In this document: one piece after another, positions 1 through 12,373 of the stretch
Layout of the letters: every line of letters starts with the position of its first letter
How positions within the stretch are numbered: the stretch's first letter is position 1
Source: Erythrocercus mccallii
Taxonomy: Eukaryota; Chordata; Aves; Passeriformes; Dicruridae
DNA length: 64,000 nucleotides
Assembly (NCBI GenBank): GCA_013397435.1
Contig: VZRG01000523.1
Location: 163,976 to 227,975 of the forward strand
Reading direction: 5' to 3'
Position numbers and translations under genes: made by a program
The notes under the pieces: model-generated
Told to the model about the DNA's origin: nothing
What the model saw: the letters and a program-made list of their open reading frames with translations, nothing else
Databases searched by the model: none

Positions 1-690
1 TAAAATGCCTATTTTTAACCACCAACTACTGGGAGATGGTGGCTCCTGTTATCCAAAAATGTTCTCTGCAGCCCTCCAGTGGCCAAAGGCACGGCAGAGC
101 CCAGCGAGAGAACGGCCCCGTTTTCTCTGATGAACTGCCGGCAGCTTAACAGACATCTCCCACGAAATAAAACTTCCCACGCTTGTCTGAAGAAAAGATC
201 CCGGTAAAGGGCATAATTTCCTTGAATTACATTAGAAAGCAAAGAGGAGGAAAGTAACTCCCCTCCTCAAAATGTTACGCGTTGTAGGTTAACCTGCCCA
301 GAGAACACGGCATTCCCACCAGGACACCGAGGCACTCTGTTGGGTCAGCAGAAGAAGGAGCAATTCATTTCCTACAGTCACTTTCTGGTATTCATACACG
401 TAAACAAAGTCAAGTAACCTTTGCTGGAAAGAATCAATTTCCTCACAAACTTACGTCTCAAACAGCTGGTTGGGGTTTTTTTAAGAAAACAAACACTGAA
501 GTTTTCTCTCTCGCAGTTATATTCACAAATAAACACCAAAGCCCCATACAAAAACAAGAGCAACTGAAACGATTTAAAATAATATAAAATAGACTGAGAC
601 GAAGTTCTCGAAACTAAGTTTCTAAAACTTGGGGCTCGAAAGCCACTCCTAAGCTGCATGGAACCAATGCAAGGGAAAAGAAAAGCAGAG
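1..690. other. Noncoding flank of the CpG island
   Basis: This stretch adjoins the CpG island and still holds scattered CpGs, for example near 100-200 and 280-290, so it may be transcribed 5' flank or first-intron DNA. Open frames on the minus strand at 15-242 (75 codons) and 378-779 (133 codons) encode nothing I recognise and have no supporting context. I see no repeat element here. Confidence 0.5.
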
Positions 691-910
691 GCAAGAAATC
701 GCCGGCACCTGTGCGACCGGAGCTCTTGGAAAACGGGCACGACCGGCTGGGAGGTGGGAGCGGGCGGGAGCTCCCACACCTACGGCACCGCGGGGTCAGC
801 CCTGTCCCGGCCTGGGGGCCACAGCGCTTCTCCTCCGCTGCCGGCCGGGGGGAACCCGGCCCAGCCCCGGCGTGCGGAGGCGCAGCCCCGGCCCGTGCCC
901 GACGCGCGGC

Positions 911-1238
911 NNNNNNNNNNNNNNNNNNNNNNNNNNNNNNNNNNNNNNNNNNNNNNNNNNNNNNNNNNNNNNNNNNNNNNNNNNNNNNNNNNNNNNNNNN
1001 NNNNNNNNNNNNNNNNNNNNNNNNNNNNNNNNNNNNNNNNNNNNNNNNNNNNNNNNNNNNNNNNNNNNNNNNNNNNNNNNNNNNNNNNNNNNNNNNNNNN
1101 NNNNNNNNNNNNNNNNNNNNNNNNNNNNNNNNNNNNNNNNNNNNNNNNNNNNNNNNNNNNNNNNNNNNNNNNNNNNNNNNNNNNNNNNNNNNNNNNNNNN
1201 NNNNNNNNNNNNNNNNNNNNNNNNNNNNNNNNNNNNNN
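911..1238. other. Assembly gap (328 N)
   Basis: All bases from 911 to 1238 are N. Both edges are extremely GC-rich (GACGCGCGGC on the left, CGGCTGTGTGCACGGCGCTG on the right), which is where short-read assemblies of bird CpG islands often fail. A first exon or transcription start could be missing here. Confidence 0.99.
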
Positions 1239-1354
1239 CGGCTGTGTGCACGGCGCTGCGGGCGAGCCGGCGGGCGGAGGCTCCTGCCGCCGCGCCGTCA
1301 CTCGCCCTCGCTGCCAGCGCCGGGGCGGCTCCGGCCCCCGCCCGGGACCGCGGC

Positions 1355-1362
1355 GACGTCAC
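1355..1362. promoter_or_regulatory. CRE-like site GACGTCAC
   Basis: GACGTCAC matches seven of the eight bases of the consensus cAMP response element TGACGTCA and keeps the ACGT core bound by CREB/ATF bZIP factors. It lies in the CpG island, 12 bases after a GC box. Such sites near CpG promoters are often functional, but occupancy cannot be judged from sequence. Confidence 0.45.
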
Positions 1363-1417
1363 GGCGAGGGCAGGCCCGAATATTCATGAGCCGGGGCAGC
1401 GGCCCGGGGCGGCTCCG

Positions 1418-1501
1418 CACCTGCCCGCGCAGGTGGCACCGCGGCCCCCCGGCAGGTGTCACCTCAGGCCCCCCCGTACCTGCCCCCGAAGGCGGCACCT
1501 G
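1418..1501. promoter_or_regulatory. Cluster of CAGGTG/CACCTG E-boxes
   Basis: Four canonical E2-box hexamers lie within 84 bp: CACCTG 1418-1423, CAGGTG 1430-1435, CAGGTG 1453-1458 and CACCTG 1496-1501. A TACCTG near 1477-1482 is a weaker match. The first two form an inverted pair separated by six GC bases. This hexamer is the site for ZEB1/2 and SNAI-type zinc-finger repressors, and for some bHLH factors. Paired sites suit the two zinc-finger clusters of ZEB proteins. The match is seen; the factor is inferred. Confidence 0.5.
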
Positions 1502-1640
1502 GGCCCGGGGACACGGGGAGGGCACGGCGAGCCGGGAGCAAGGACACGGCAGAGCGTTCGGCAGTGAGGGAGACGGGACGGAGAGGAAGCAAACGAGGCT
1601 TTGGTGAAGGATGCAAAGGGCACCGGGTAAGGGAGACACG

Positions 1641-4600
1641 AAGGTGGCAGCTGTAAGGAAGGAAAGGACACGAACAGATCAAGTAGCAGTTCAGTAAAGT
1701 TGGAGGGAAACAGAAGACCTTGGAAACCCAAGGTGGGAGGAGAACATGAAATGCTTTTGTTGGAAGAAAAGGACAAATTGCAAAGGTTTTGGTAAAGGGG
1801 AGAAATGAACGAGGAGTGGACAGGGCTTCGAACCTTAGACACGGAGGCTGAAGTGGTGCACAAAGGCCGTGGGGTCAGGCTGTGGAGGCAGGGAAAGCCG
1901 GGGCTTGGGGCCTCACAGGTTATGCCCAGGCACAATTTGTTACCAGGATTGCGGACAGCTGAGATATTCCAGCAGGAAAGCGCCGACAAACGCGAGGACA
2001 CTCACATTAAGATTGCACATTACACTGACTGCAAGGTATTAGCTGCATGTAAGCTGTGAGAGCCACAAGGAGCTATTGCAGGAAGTTTGCACCCTTCAAA
2101 GTTCCCTCTCTGCTTCAAACGCTCCCCCATCTGTGCTCCGTCTCATGAATTGCTAATCAAAGCCACCCGACTATGGCAAAGCCAGTGCCTCCAACAGAAT
2201 CACGGCTCCCAGGGATCCTTGTTGGTCACTGGGAGCATTGCCATTCTAGCAGAGCAATGTCGGGATGCTCTCCTGAACTGTTCCCTGAGCACCTCGTGCC
2301 CGGGAGCAGCCCCAGGGGCAGCCCACAGAGTGCCATGGAACCTTTGCACCAAAGGCAGCACTGTCATTGAAAAAAATCATTTGGGTTTAGGTCTCTATCA
2401 TTATTCTTTTCCATTGTTTTTCCCTATATGCGGTGCTAGGAGCATGACTCCGTGAGCAAATTGCATTGAGTACACGGAATACAGGATTCCCTCCTCCTCC
2501 TGTCCACACACAGAGGAAAAATGGAATGGGTTAGAGACAAGAACCCAAGCACTTTTCCAGACCAAAGATGTAATGCTTCATCTGCTAAGGAGCACAGATG
2601 GAAATACTCATTTACTGTTACATTGCATTCAGACAAAAAAAAAAAGGTCCAAATTAAAACTGTTGGGACAAACTTCTAAAGCTCTTTTTGGCTGTTTGAC
2701 CAATTAGTTATGGAATCTGCTTTCCTGTAATCTCTGTTGTGAGCTTGAGTAGAACACTGTATAGAAAAAACAGGGAAAATTGGGAGTAAAGTAACTTTGA
2801 ATAATAGAAAACTACAGAAAAATCAAATTTTTGCCAGCATTCATTTCTTTTAAAAACTTTAAAATCTATAGGACTGTAGCATGTAAGAAAGAAAGAAAGA
2901 GGCAAGCACCATAAGCATTTTTTAACGCAACATCCCACTTTGTGAAAGGTGAGAAATACGACCTGTGGCCTAACACTCTGAAATAAATAAATATAAATAA
3001 TATAAATATACAGCATCATATTTCAGAGGAAGATATTTTCCTACAGGGAACAAGCAAGTCTTTGAGGGAGCTAAAATTGGAAAATATTGCCTTTTTAGTA
3101 TGAGCCTGTTATTAACAGTCCCAAATACAACTTATTTGATGGTGGGACGTAGAGAGCAGGTTTGCAAGGCAGAAGTTGTACAGGAAGAAGCATCTCCTCA
3201 GCCAACTTACAGTCTAAATAAATAAGCCAGGTAACAGAAATAAAAAGGGATAAATGCTGCTCCATTCCATGGGCAGGGAGCTGAAGCACAAAAGATGAAG
3301 AGGCTTCACCAATAGATAACATTACAGTGGTGTCAAAATCAAAACCTTATTTCAGTTCTGGTACCTTAATCAAAAGCTCTCCTGCTTTTTACCTGACTGT
3401 GTTTGTTTATTGATGTGACAACCTGGGTGTTCTGCAGTCCTCTGCTGGTGTCTCATACAGGTGATGGATGTAGATGGATAGAAAGGTTTACAAACAGCAA
3501 TGATGATATGGTACTGTGCAGGAATTCATAATAGATAATTGCCATTACCTCTTCTATTTAATGCTGACTTGCAACCCATTAATTCCTACAGCTTTCTCTG
3601 GGGCTTGAGAAAGCAAGTGGAAAATCCTTTACTCATTTTATTCCTTCCTTCTAATTGTTGCTTAACTGAAAGAGTGTATCCTTCAATTTTTCCTTGCATA
3701 CATTTTTGACAGAGCCATTACAGCAGGGAGATGTATTCTTTAGTCCCAAACAGGAGTGTGCTGAAGGATTACCTCTGACCTGAGATCCATCCATTCATGT
3801 GTCTAGAACCACCACTTTGTCCTGACATGGTTTATTGGTCCTGTAAAATAGAAATTCTAAAACAAGGGGGAAAAGGTCACAGCCATGCATTCCCTGCGAA
3901 TTATTGACATGGACCTAGCACCAGAGGCAGTCAATCAGAAAGATCCATTTGAGTCTGGAGATGCAAAGATTATTTGTATCATAATTTCCCTAGTGTGGAT
4001 TCAAGATACTGCTGGAGGCCAGAATTTAACCCTAACAGGCAGAGTTTGCTGAAGAAACCTGGATTGCTCCAAGGTCATGGTCGATCCTACCTCATCATAT
4101 ATCAGGACATTTCACTGGGAGCTTTAACAATTGGGATGTTCATGTTTTCTGAATAAAAGTCTTTAACATCAAGGGGAATATTCGATTTTCTAAGTAACAA
4201 AGAAGAGAAAATTTAGCAGTAATATTCAAGTGTAAATTGGGGTTACTCTACTGTTAAGCGCATAAGACTCCATTAGTTAAAAAATAACTGAAGCAACAAA
4301 AATAAAGGAAACCATAAAAGAAGAATCTATTTTAACATAATAAAAGTCACTTTGTCATCCATAGAAAAGAATTCAGTATGTAAGTACACATGATTCAGAT
4401 CCTACAGCAAACCCCATTGTAACACTGGTTGTAGGATCGGGGTCTAAGGTTGAAAGTTCTTCATAATTTTATTTTGGGACATGTTTGTGTAACACCAAAA
4501 ATGGGAAGCACATAACCTGACTGGGTGCCTATAGCCATGATTCTAACAATGTTAATGTATAGTTAGAAATAACCAATTGACCAAGGTAAAGGAATCTAGA

Positions 4601-7600
4601 TTTGACCACATTTAGAAAATGTTTATGTATTGCCCAAGAAAATGGCAGCATATTTTCATGTTGGAGAAACAAAAGGGAAAGTAGCATAAGTGTCATTTTA
4701 AGGAAGAGAATGGATTTAAAGCATAGTATTATAGAACATACATTTTCTCTGACACTGCTATTGCAGTCACAGGATGGAAAAATAATTTCCAATAGAATGG
4801 AAGTAAATTTTGGGGTTGCTGGTGAATATAAAGTAAGGGTTTCGCTGTGTACCAAATGCAGCAGTAATAACAATTATGTAATTTATGTTTCTTCCCAACA
4901 AGCATGAAGCAGGCCTAGGGCCATCCTGATTGTTTGTTCTTGCTGTGTGGGTTTAAACTTGCCTTGCACATCAGAGGACATGAAGAGAATGAGGCAGCAT
5001 TTTGCTGCTGCTACCACAGGGGCCATTGCCTCTGTAGAAGTTTGGAAGCATTTCTGCAGACTTCTGCAGGTCAGAGACTTTCAATAAGTAAGCATGGTGG
5101 GCATCAAGTGGAACAAAACAAACAGCCTGAGAAATGAGTATAAATACAAACATTGCTTCCCATATATGCTGCAACTGCTAATGTGTTAATTAAACAGAGG
5201 AAAATGTACTTAAATTATTTATTCTTAATAAATGAACCATCTGAATAATAAATGTGTGTGTTCTATAACCATCAGAAAGGTTTTTAAACAAAAGGGCCTT
5301 TTGCAGTAGGAAAAATCATGTGAAAGGTGGGGAGAGAACTGTATTTGTTTAAATACCATTAAGAGCCCAAGCAAAGCCAAATAGCTGTAATGGTGGGAAT
5401 TAATACTGCTGACAGGCTATTGCATTGTCCCCTACATTCTGTGCACAGTGCTGTAATTCCTGCTCGAGAATATAGATGGAAGCTCTGAAAGTGTATTTAA
5501 CCCTACACTGGCTAATCAGTGGCTAATACTATATTTCCATATAATGGAAATGTGCACTCAGTTCCTCAGCTCTGGCATTTGAGTCCTTAACACTGAGCCC
5601 TGCTGCCTTCAAACTCTGCTCCTATCACAGCCCTCAGCTTCAAAGACATCCATCCTGTTTTAGGCTGCATAAGGGGCATGTGGGTTTGTTATTTCCAAAG
5701 CAGTTTTTCTTCTTAACTTATTATTATGAAACTTCCTGGGTTTTTATTGTGAGAGATCGCTAAATAAAATCATGTTACATGCTAAAAGTTAATCTTGCTT
5801 AATCACATTCAAGCAGGCAGCTGTGTAAAACATTTGTCTTTTCAGTGCAAGATGAATTGCTGGATGCTTTTACTCTTCTTTTGTGTTACCCAGTTTGGAT
5901 CTTTCATTTACGACATTTTTCATTTTATGTAAATAAAATAGAATTTGGAAGCAGAGATAACTTTTTTTTTATTAATAGCATTGATGAGATTGTCAACAGA
6001 GAACAAGAAAATTAGCAAATCTATGGAAAATTTTTAATGAAGATAACACAGGATTTCAACCTTAACATTGGACTCAAACTGGGAAAGATACAGTTAAAAT
6101 TAAAAATTGGAAGTAAGTATTTTGCCTATAGCCAAGATGTAATTTCAAGAAAATTAAACCAGGAACACACTGAACAAATATTTTTTTTAAATTCTGTGAA
6201 GTCTGACTTGGAATTGGTTTTTGATGCCTCTATCCAAAGGTATCAAAACCACTGGGTGTAACTCAGAGCTAAGGCACTGTCTCAGATCCTGACTAGTCAG
6301 ACAGAGAGATTAATGCCTCCAGCAGAGCTACAATTGCAGCTTCCCACATCCACTCACCAGAAATTCCTTCCCCTACTGAAAGCCTGGGCAATGAAGGCTT
6401 ACATGTACATTTAAACGGGTGGCTATAGATTTCAAGTAAGCCGCTGTGTTTTACCTCTGCCCCCCCATTAATATTTTTATTCTTTTGAGAAAGATTTCAA
6501 TGGAAAAGTAATGAATCATAGCAACATGATTTCAAAACACTTCAAATTCTCCCCTATTTTATTTTTTTTTTGTGAGAGTGTTCTCAGTGTCATTACAGCT
6601 CTAAAAAGTGGCAACCCTTCTCCCCTCTTCTATTCGGAATTAGCAATAGGGCCCCAGGAGCAATAAATGAGGTTTTATTTGGTTACTGGTCAGACACAGG
6701 ATGATCAGAGCTGCCCTAGCAGGACACAGGACCTGAACCAGAGCCTGAGAAAGGTGACAGAGCAACATCTGCACTGGGGCTTGCACCCAACAAGAGGAAA
6801 AGCGAATACAGGGTGCCTGGCACAAGTGGATAATGCTGTTTGCGTATTATAAGATCATGAAATTGGTGCTGCTGTGCAACCTGCTGAACCAGGGCCTTGC
6901 TTTGGGACCATTTTTCCTGCAGCCAGAGAGCCAAAAACGTGGCCTTCTGGAACACAAAGTCAGGTCTTCATGGGATGGATTCACACTTGCTGAGCTTAGA
7001 TGGCAGCACTTTGGGTAACTTAAATATCCAGAGGAAATGAGAACATCAACATAACTCCAGCAGTCTTAGTTCTTGAGGGGAAATGCTGTCACCTGCAGGA
7101 ACAGCAAGCAAATTCTTTAGCACATTTAGCTCCTAAACATCTACTTCTCCTTCCTTGTACTTCCTGCCTTCAAAACAACCTTCCTCTCCTACGTACAGAA
7201 CAGTCTATAAACAGCACAGTAAAGTTGGAGGTGTAAGTTGGAAGCCCATTGCAAAGTTTATAGCCCATGCTCATTCATTATATTCTCATTTTTGCTTTTT
7301 ACAGACTTTAGGGAAGATGTGAATCCATGTAGGGACATATTTGAATGTGTGGAGGGGGAGTAACAATAAATATCCAAGGTGACCTTTGAAGGCCAAGTAA
7401 AAATGTGATTTGACAAAATTTTGAGGGTACTAAAAAGAAAAATTACAGCATTTCTATCCACCCTGAGTGCCCTTTATGGCTCCCATCAGGCAGCACAACA
7501 AAATTTCTGCAGGATGTTTTTCATGCTCCATGCCTTCTTCAGCACTTTCTCAGCTCTTATACCTCTTCCCATGTTCTACACCTTTCAAATGAACATTTAG

Positions 7601-10600
7601 TTTACTTCACCATCAATATTTTACATATTAACCTTTCAGTTAATTGGTGTTTGCTGTGCCTACTTTCTTCTACTTTCTGGAAGTTTTCTTAATACTTCCT
7701 GAAGCTCTAGAACAAAGTATCAAATTATAACTTCTGGTAAAGTAGCCTAAAATTTATGAGGTTTTCACATTATATTTGTAACAAACACGAATCATTCTAA
7801 ACTAACACTTAGAGAGCTTCTATTTATTTGGCAAAGTACAGCTTCCCTTTTCCAACTCAAAGACTTCAAAATGAAAAAACACACCTTCGCAGGAAAAGAA
7901 TATTCTAATAAAAAAATGTAATCAAAGCTTGGAATCTCTACATGGCTATTAACATTGCTGTAGTGCTACCTTTCCTGTAGTTTAATTACTATTATTACAT
8001 CAGGCTGAATGTCAAAAAGCGTTGATGCAGGTAAAGATTTTCCGCTCAATGTAAAATTTCCTCCTCAAGCTAAATTTGAACCAGTTAACTTTCAATTGCT
8101 GCTCTTCATTTTTTTTTTTGATTGATGATAATTCCTTCTAATTTCCTACCTTTTCCCCCATGTCTGATTTCTCTTGATTATTATAATAATATAATCCCAT
8201 CCCGTATCTGTTTTGCTTTCTTCTGAGGTGTATTTCTCAATAGTAACTGCTTTAGTGCTCTTGGATCTGAGCTGCCACGAGCTGCTGTGTTTTGGCTGAT
8301 CCCTTAGCAAGAGCTGGTATTTCCAGGAGTTCATCATTTCAGGGGGAATACAGGTAAAGCGTGCCATCCAGAGCCACAGGGAGCTCCAGGCCCTGGGAAA
8401 TGGGCAAAACCTCTGTGCCTGAGCCTCAGGGGGCTTTCTGCCCACACTGGCAAATACAGTGCAACGTGGTTTATTTTTGTGTTAAAGGTCAACACAGCTT
8501 GTATCTGTATCACAGGAAATCAAAGTTCCTGTGCCCTCAGCAGCACCTCACGTTGTGCTGTTGTTAGCACAGAGCTTGTACTGCTCCAGCAGTGCCCCTT
8601 TCCTTTGCAGAGCTGAGCCCTTCTCTGTAGAAGAGAAACTACTGTGATTTTTGTGGGTGACTGCATCACGCCCAGATGAATGAAAATGTGGTTTGGAAAC
8701 TGGTCATAAAAGCTGTTACTGAAAGACAGGGCTTCCAAGGATGATAAATAAAGGAAATATTACAGCAGAGAGAGTCATTGCTGAAATGCATCCATGTTGC
8801 TACCCATGAGTCTCTGAATTTCAGCAAAATTCAGCTGAAACCAAAGGATTGCAGTCAAGTCCTTTTAAAAAAATGAGTTTGAGAAACCTGGAGTGACTTT
8901 AGAGAGGAATTACACACACAGGGCAGAGATAGCGGATTCATCATTCCGGGAGCTGAGATGAATTCTTAAAAATGTAACCTTATTTGTTTGGTTTGTGAGC
9001 TAAAGGAAATGAAACCACCAGAGTTCACATCCTAGAACCATTCCAAATGCAGTGCTATCTCCTCAGCATAGATTTTCACAAAACAGCAAATTTCTTACGG
9101 GAAACTCAAGTACCGCCAAGGAGAGATAACTCCTGCTGTAGTCACAGAAGATATCTCCAAATCCACAGTGGCCACAGTGCTGCTGGATAACTGATACAGG
9201 AGCTATTGCAGTATCCCAGTTACTGATGTCCTGGCTCACTGCAAGGCTTCGAGTTTCCAGAATCACTAATCCTTTGACTGCAAAGGTGATAAATGTTGCA
9301 ATTACTCTCAATTTCCCCAAACGATAAGTTTTAGTATACAAATAAAACATGAGCAAGGAACCTTTTTCCACATGAAATGGTTCAGAGCCAAACACTGCCA
9401 GGAAGGCAAAAAAGATTCTCCTAAATGCATTCTGTGAGCCAAATTTGAAGTATTCCTCTGAACTCTTCTGCCTTGTTTTACACTGCTGGGGGACACATTG
9501 AGTGGCCACCACCAACAGTAACTTGCAGGAAGAGTTCATCAGAACAGAAGGTATCCCACCCCATTCTCTAAAAATCAAGATACTTTGGCTGCTGTCTGAA
9601 TGGGGTTACCCTGACTGTGCCCTTTCCATCCCCTCACTTTCTGGCAACACAACACAAGATTCCAGATTAAGCATATTTATTTTTTGTATAGAATATCACT
9701 GGTGAAACTGCTCTGGTTTGGAAAATTACATCTTGCTACACTTCCAAGGACAGTGCTGGTCTTCCAAGTCATTGAGAATTGACTTTTTTGAGGACTTTGA
9801 ACTTCAGCAAAGCTTGTGGTAGACAATGAATTTAGAATGAACTTATTTGCTCACTAAGTGACTCAAATTCTTCTGTAAATTGACTAACAAAATAAAAATG
9901 GAAAGAAGCAGAGCTTTTTCACAGAACAGAATCTTGCTGCACAGCCTGCAAATTTCCCAATGAAATTTTTATCCCCTGCAGGGCTTTCCTGCCTCATCCT
10001 TCCCAACAATACCCAATACTCAGTAGGCAAGGATTGTTTAGCAGTTGCCCAACAAGTGATGGACATTTGCATTTCATCTGTCTTTGGCAACAACAAAGTA
10101 ACTTCTGTGTTTTATTTGCTTAAGTTTGGAAAGGCTGCAATTTAGACGTGATAATATGAAAAGCTGTTATTGTAATATGAAAAAAATTATTAGCTTCTAA
10201 GATCTCCTAGAATTTGATAGGACCAATTAATAGGTAAAGCAAAAATCTGATTAAAATACAAAATCAGTCAAGCGGTATGATATTGTTTCAGCTGCCCAAG
10301 GATCAATAAGGAATGGCTGTTCCCTAAGCAAGTAAAAATTGTTGCCACTTTAGTTGGACTCACTTTGCAAACAAAACAGTCCCAGCCCAGCATGCTCCGT
10401 TTACACTGTGGAGCAAACACAGAACACAGGAACTGGATTCCTGTCAAGTGACATCAAAGCAGCAAATGTGGTCCCTGCCCACACTTGCTGTCCCCAGCTC
10501 TTTGGATGTGGCTCAGTCCAGAGGACCAGACTCGGGTAAAAGTGAAGATTGGAGTTAAATTCATGAAATGGGGTAGTGTGGGCAAAAGGTTCTCAGCATC

Positions 10601-10975
10601 ATAGCTGCAGTCATTCCATCTCCTCCTACTGCACATTAGCAGAGCACACCAAGCTGAAGTGGGATTTAGTGGCATGGAGTTAATTTCAAATATTTCTCCC
10701 CAAAACCAAATGGCAATCTGGCAAAGATTTTGTGATTTTTGTTTTGCAATCAACCATTTCAAAACACTGGAAATGGACAAATGGACAGATGGACAGTAGA
10801 TATCTGGGTGTCTTTACTATTCTATAATCATTCATGTTACAGCCAATAGTCCCCTTACCTCCATTTTCCTTATCTGATAAGTTATTTCTGGAGGTAACCT
10901 GCAGCCTTTGTGGCTGTAGAGTTTGCACTTACAGTTCTCTCTGTACACTCACATTAAGGAACACTTGTGCATGCT
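1641..10975. other. Single-copy noncoding stretch
   Basis: About 9.3 kb of AT-rich DNA without a gene or transposon that I recognise. It holds ordinary low-complexity patches, such as the A/T-rich run at about 2983-3012 and short homopolymers near 5960, 6180 and 6560. The longest uninterrupted open frame is on the minus strand at 9063-9578 (171 codons) and is treated separately as a weak candidate. I see nothing else above background. Confidence 0.5.
9063..9578 (-). other. Unassigned open frame, faint zinc-finger-like tail
   Basis: A 171-codon minus-strand open frame with no recognisable full-length domain. Its last 40 residues contain spaced cysteines and histidines in an arrangement (HCGHCG, then DIFC, then PVR, then C..LC) that loosely recalls the second half of a FYVE zinc finger. 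The tryptophan region and first cysteine pair expected of that family are absent, as is the basic RRHHCR block. It could be a decayed pseudogene fragment or chance. An open frame of this length is not surprising in 64 kb read in six frames. I see no clear splice sites, promoter or poly(A) context. I do not call it a gene. Confidence 0.12.
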
Positions 10976-11255
10976 CACAGAATCCCAGAAGGGTTTGGGT
11001 TGGAAGGGCCTTCAAAGCTCACTCAGTGCCACCCCTGCCATGGCAGGGACACCTCCCACTGTCCCAGGCTGCTCCAAGCCCCAGTGTCCAACCTGGCCTT
11101 GGGCACTGCCAGCGATCCAGGGGCAGCCACAGCTGCTCTGGGCACCCTGTGCCAGAGCCTGCCCACCCTCCCAGGGAAGGATTTTTCCCTGATATCTCAT
11201 GTGAAGCCCCCCTCTTTCAGTCTGAAGCCATTACCCTCTCTCCTGTCATCACTCA
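10976..11255 (-). mobile_element. CR1 LINE fragment, 3' end, antisense
   Basis: The sequence from CACAGAATCCCAGAAGGGTT onward reads as the reverse complement of the 3' part of a chicken repeat 1 (CR1) non-LTR retrotransposon. It runs through the landmarks GGGTTGGAAGGG, CCATGGCAGGGACACC, CCAACCTGGCCTTG and CCCCTCTTTCAG, in the order known for CR1. The element is 5'-truncated, as nearly all CR1 copies are, keeping about 280 bp of the 3' end. The usual terminal octamer repeats are reduced to a degenerate CAGAATCCCAGAA. Short open frames over this stretch on both strands are by-products of its GC content, not genes. Confidence 0.92.
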
Positions 11256-12353
11256 AGATGTACAAGGTGCTGTCAGGTATTGATCTAATCCATTTAATCA
11301 GTTTTGTATCTTTGCTCTGGCACAGCAATTTAGTAATCCCATGCTGACAAGTATTTCTGCATTCTATAGATCTTGAATATCACCCAAGCACCTGTACATT
11401 TTAAATGTGAATATTTGAAGTTTAGATTCTGCAAACCTTAAAGTGATTAAAATGCAATTTCCAAATGTTTGTAGGAATTAAACAAAGCCAACTTGAACTA
11501 CATTTTCCATCCAGAAGAATAACGGTAGATGTATTTTTATAGTGGTAATCCAGCTTTGCCCATTTTGCCTTAGTGAACATCAACAATACAGCATGTAGGC
11601 AACAAGTCTGCTACCAATTTATTGTATATATTTTCATGTCCTAAATAAAGGTTAAAGGATTTTGCATGGTTTTCAGTGCATTTTCAGAAAAATTAATCTC
11701 TTGGGAAAAAAGCGCCCCAGACTGAATTAATTATGAACAAAAGATATCCATGGTAAATGCAACAGAGGCTACAGTAAGCAGAGCAGTACCATGGCCTTTG
11801 TTTGGGAAATTGTATTCAAGTCACTGTCTTGTTTCTATCTATATCTTGTCATACAAATTACTCTTTGACAGAGAGCTGATATCTCATCAAAAACTACTAT
11901 AAAAGCATAATTACTACTTCTGGATCATTAATCTGAAATAGCAATATGTTTCTGCATAAATGGAAGTGAGTTAGGAAATTCTGCCAGCCTGTGATCCCTC
12001 AGATGTGACATAAAATTGTTAATTAACAGAACTGAGACCTACATAAGGTCTACTTAGTTCTGTTATCTCCATGAAAAAAGCAAGACTCGGGGCCAGATTG
12101 TAATTCTGGCCATGCCAGCACTTCCCTGGAAATTTCAGATATCCATTCCCAGCTCAGCTATCTTTCCCCTTCTCACTCAGTCTGCTGTGACATGGGAACC
12201 TGGGCAGGACCTTCCCTGCTCACAGCACTGTCTTGTTCTCTGGGATGCTCAATTTCCCAGGAATGTGTTTGTGCCTAAATGCTTTTCAAGGAAGACAAAA
12301 CACAACTTTCTCCCCCACTCTTCAGTGGTGGGTTTGGTTTGGGTTTTTTTTTT

Positions 12354-12373
12354 GGGGGGGGGAAGGGGGAGGG
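12354..12373 (+). repeat. G-run, potential G-quadruplex
   Basis: Nine G, two A, five G, one A and three G follow a T-run and GGTGGGTTTGGTTTGGG. Four or more G-tracts of three or longer occur within about 50 bases of the + strand (about 12329-12373), which meets the usual rule for an intramolecular G-quadruplex. The surrounding 12324-12412 is strongly T/G biased. Confidence 0.5.

Larger units (their letters stand above)
691..1640. promoter_or_regulatory. CpG island, probable gene promoter
   Basis: The DNA changes sharply from AT-rich to very GC- and CpG-rich between about 691 and 1640, with a 328-base gap inside. It contains GC boxes (GGGGCGG at 1322-1328 and 1406-1412, and the reverse form CCCCGCCC at 1336-1343), a CRE-like GACGTCAC at 1355-1362 and four E-boxes at 1418-1501. 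In birds and other vertebrates such islands usually mark housekeeping or developmental promoters without a TATA box, and none is visible here. The first exon could lie in the gap. The sequence does not say which strand is transcribed or which gene it serves. Open frames crossing the gap are artefacts of unknown bases. What is seen is composition and motifs; promoter activity is inferred. Confidence 0.75.

Noticed and set aside
658..1607. Several open frames of 173-298 codons across the CpG island
   Set aside because: Most of their residues are unknown because they cross the 328-base gap, and the rest is arginine/proline/glycine-rich composition of GC-rich DNA.
1459..2001. 180-codon minus-strand frame beside the CpG island
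   Set aside because: Serine/proline/leucine-rich with no domain; CpG-island edges give long frames by composition. No splice or conservation evidence available.
10834..11347. Overlapping frames of 89-149 codons on the + strand
   Set aside because: They lie over an antisense CR1 fragment and do not correspond to the CR1 reading frames; by-products of the repeat.
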